The notes under the pieces are model-generated. The model did no database searches. It worked only from the letters and a program-made list of their open reading frames with translations, and had not been told where the DNA came from. A program made the translations under genes and the position numbers. Shown here one piece after another: positions 37,223-38,390 of a stretch of DNA of 38,390 nucleotides. The first letter of the stretch is position 1, and each line of letters opens with the position of its first letter. Location: assembly GCA_031264295.1 (NCBI GenBank), contig JAISED010000064.1:1-38390 (forward strand), read 5' to 3'. This stretch comes from Eubacteriales Family XIII. Incertae Sedis bacterium. GTDB lineage: Bacteria; Bacillota; Clostridia; Peptostreptococcales; Anaerovoracaceae.

Positions 37223-38390
37223 TTTTATCGTTCGTCCTTTCAAGTTGTTCCGCAATGGAATTGCCGATTAAGGTTGCAAGCTTTACGGGAACTGCGTTTC
37301 CAATCTGTCTCATGCTTTCCGTCCAAGAACCGTGAAAATGGTATTCGTCCGGAAACGTCTGTATTCGTGCGCTTTCGCGAACAGTATAGTATCTCAGTGT
37401 TCCATCATCAAGAACAATCATATTTTCGCCGCCCGGAACTCCGTGCGCTCCGGCTTTAATGGTTTTGGATGGTTCATCCAAGACACTGCCAGAGTGTCCC
37501 GCATAAGACCGAGCGCCGCCTCTGTATTCGTGATTGGCAAATTCGGAATCCGTATGGCTTTGCGGGTCGGGAAGCTCTGCAAGTGCGTCGCGCACCGTCC
37601 GCCAACGTCTTTTGGAAAACAGCGTGTCAAAAGATTGTTGCATCTCATATCGGTGGGTATCCGCAACTATCGGACGATCTTTTTTTGCAATTTTATGTTC
37701 ATCCCAATATGAACCGTCTCCGAATTTTGCGAAAAGCAACGCTTCCTTTGAATGTGTGGATTCGGGGAATGACCAGTTTGCGTTGAGGTCGTTTCGGAAA
37801 CCAACGATTACAACCCGATAGCGCATTTGGGGTATGCCGTAATCCGCCGCATTGAGCAATCGGAAAATCACATTGTATTCAAGTCCGTCGCGCAATTTTG
37901 ACGTATGGTACTCTTCTAAACGCTTCAAGTGGTCTGTCCAATCCATTCCGCCTTTTGCAACAACCTCAGGGTGAGATAATTGCAGTAAGATATAATTGAA
38001 ATACGAACTGAAAGACTTGCGGAGAAGCCCCTTCACATTTTCAAAAACGAATCCTTGCGGGCACAGCTCACGTACAGCGCGGACAGCTTCCGGGAACATA
38101 TCGCGTGCATCGGCATTGGCCTTATGCCTGCCACCGAGCGAAAACGGTTGGCACGGCGGCCCGCCCGTCACGAATTGCACGTCACTGCCGAAATCGGAAT
38201 ATCGCACAAGCCGCACATCGGTCTGCATAACATTCCATTCACCAATGCCCGTATATCCCCGCTCTATATTGGCCTTGATATTGTCGCAAGAGTCTTTGTC
38301 CCATTCTATTAAGGCTTTTGGCTCAAATCCCGCTTGATGCAGCCCCAATGCAAGGCCGCCTGTACCGCAAAATAACTCAAGGGAGTTTAT
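37185..38390 (-). CDS. DNA (cytosine-5) methyltransferase of the Eco29kI-like system, 5' end cut by window edge
   Basis: An open frame from the right edge to the stop at 37185, at least 401 residues. The SAM-binding motif I (LELFCGTGGLALGLHQAG) lies at the very edge, so only a few N-terminal residues are missing. Motif IV GGPPCQPFSLGGRHKA holds the catalytic Cys, motif VI is FVFENVKGLL, motif VIII is around PQMRYRVVIVGFR, and motifs IX-X (TVRESARIQTFPDEYHF, QIGNAVPVKLA) are complete. The target recognition region lies between VIII and IX. It protects host DNA from the adjoining endonuclease. A TTG at 38348 in the frame is not a real start because motif I lies upstream of it. Confidence 0.95.
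   Translation of the reverse strand: MNSLELFCGTGGLALGLHQAGFEPKALIEWDKDSCDNIKANIERGYTGIGEWNVMQTDVRLVRYSDFGSDVQFVTGGPPCQPFSLGGRHKANADARDMFPEAVRAVRELCPQGFVFENVKGLLRKSFSSYFNYILLQLSHPEVVAKGGMDWTDHLKRLEEYHTSKLRDGLEYNVIFRLLNAADYGIPQMRYRVVIVGFRNDLNANWSFPESTHSKEALLFAKFGDGSYWDEHKIAKKDRPIVADTHRYEMQQSFDTLFSKRRWRTVRDALAELPDPQSHTDSEFANHEYRGGARSYAGHSGSVLDEPSKTIKAGAHGVPGGENMIVLDDGTLRYYTVRESARIQTFPDEYHFHGSWTESMRQIGNAVPVKLATLIGNSIAEQLERTNDKNGKKECAAHRAI

Noticed and set aside
37223-37255. TTG start for the Eco29kI-like endonuclease
   Set aside because: No ribosome-binding site; the ATG at 37222 has AAAGGA upstream.

Overview
This window looks like a chromosomal segment of a mid-GC, Gram-positive-type bacterium of the class Clostridia; genus cannot be read from it. 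The evidence is strong SD sequences, sigma-A type promoters, a PrkC-type PASTA kinase with its PP2C phosphatase, the priA-def-fmt-rsmB-prpC-prkC-rsgA-rpe gene order, a split transketolase, DUF5693 beside csaB, and an S-layer-homology (SLH) surface protein. Most genes lie on the minus strand.

Layout. 1-1549 (minus): the 5' end of tuf with its promoter, a DUF4180 protein and a Crp/Fnr regulator. 1824-5984 (plus): a betaine-aldehyde-dehydrogenase-like enzyme, a YtcJ-like amidohydrolase and a membrane-anchored DUF5050-like protein. A Crp-type palindrome lies between the regulator and the aldehyde dehydrogenase. 6095-6838 is a 5'-truncated dinD. 6971-8730 (minus) is split transketolase. 9060-16433 (minus) holds wecG/tagA-like, csaB, DUF5693, a small membrane protein, nnrD and mgtE. 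16556-26592 (minus) is the housekeeping cluster rpe, rsgA, prkC, prpC, rsmB, fmt, def, priA, queH, with a good promoter at 26725-26753. 26879-29393 (minus) holds tdk, cls and trxA. 29661-29912 (plus) is a small orphan unit with promoter, 50-codon ORF and terminator. 30008-35260 (minus) is a 1750-residue SLH protein with a very long leader. 36214-38390 (minus) is an Eco29kI-like restriction-modification pair followed by a broken GHKL-ATPase gene and a transposase remnant.

How the genes fit together. CsaB pyruvylates the wall polysaccharide that SLH domains bind, so csaB/wecG/DUF5693 and the SLH protein probably serve the same cell envelope. PrkC/PrpC is the wall- and growth-sensing kinase/phosphatase pair, co-transcribed with translation and replication-restart genes. 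The 1550-5005 region looks like a locally regulated catabolic module.

The most unusual property is the number of short, imperfect tandem duplications (11-33 bp units). They sit at gene ends, in protein loops and in spacers. Two families of dispersed short repeats are also present. The strongest candidates for new biology are the structured SLH leader, the small plus-strand unit at 29661-29912, and the Crp/Fnr regulator with a glycine/asparagine-rich linker plus its palindrome. No CRISPR array, prophage, rRNA or tRNA was recognised.
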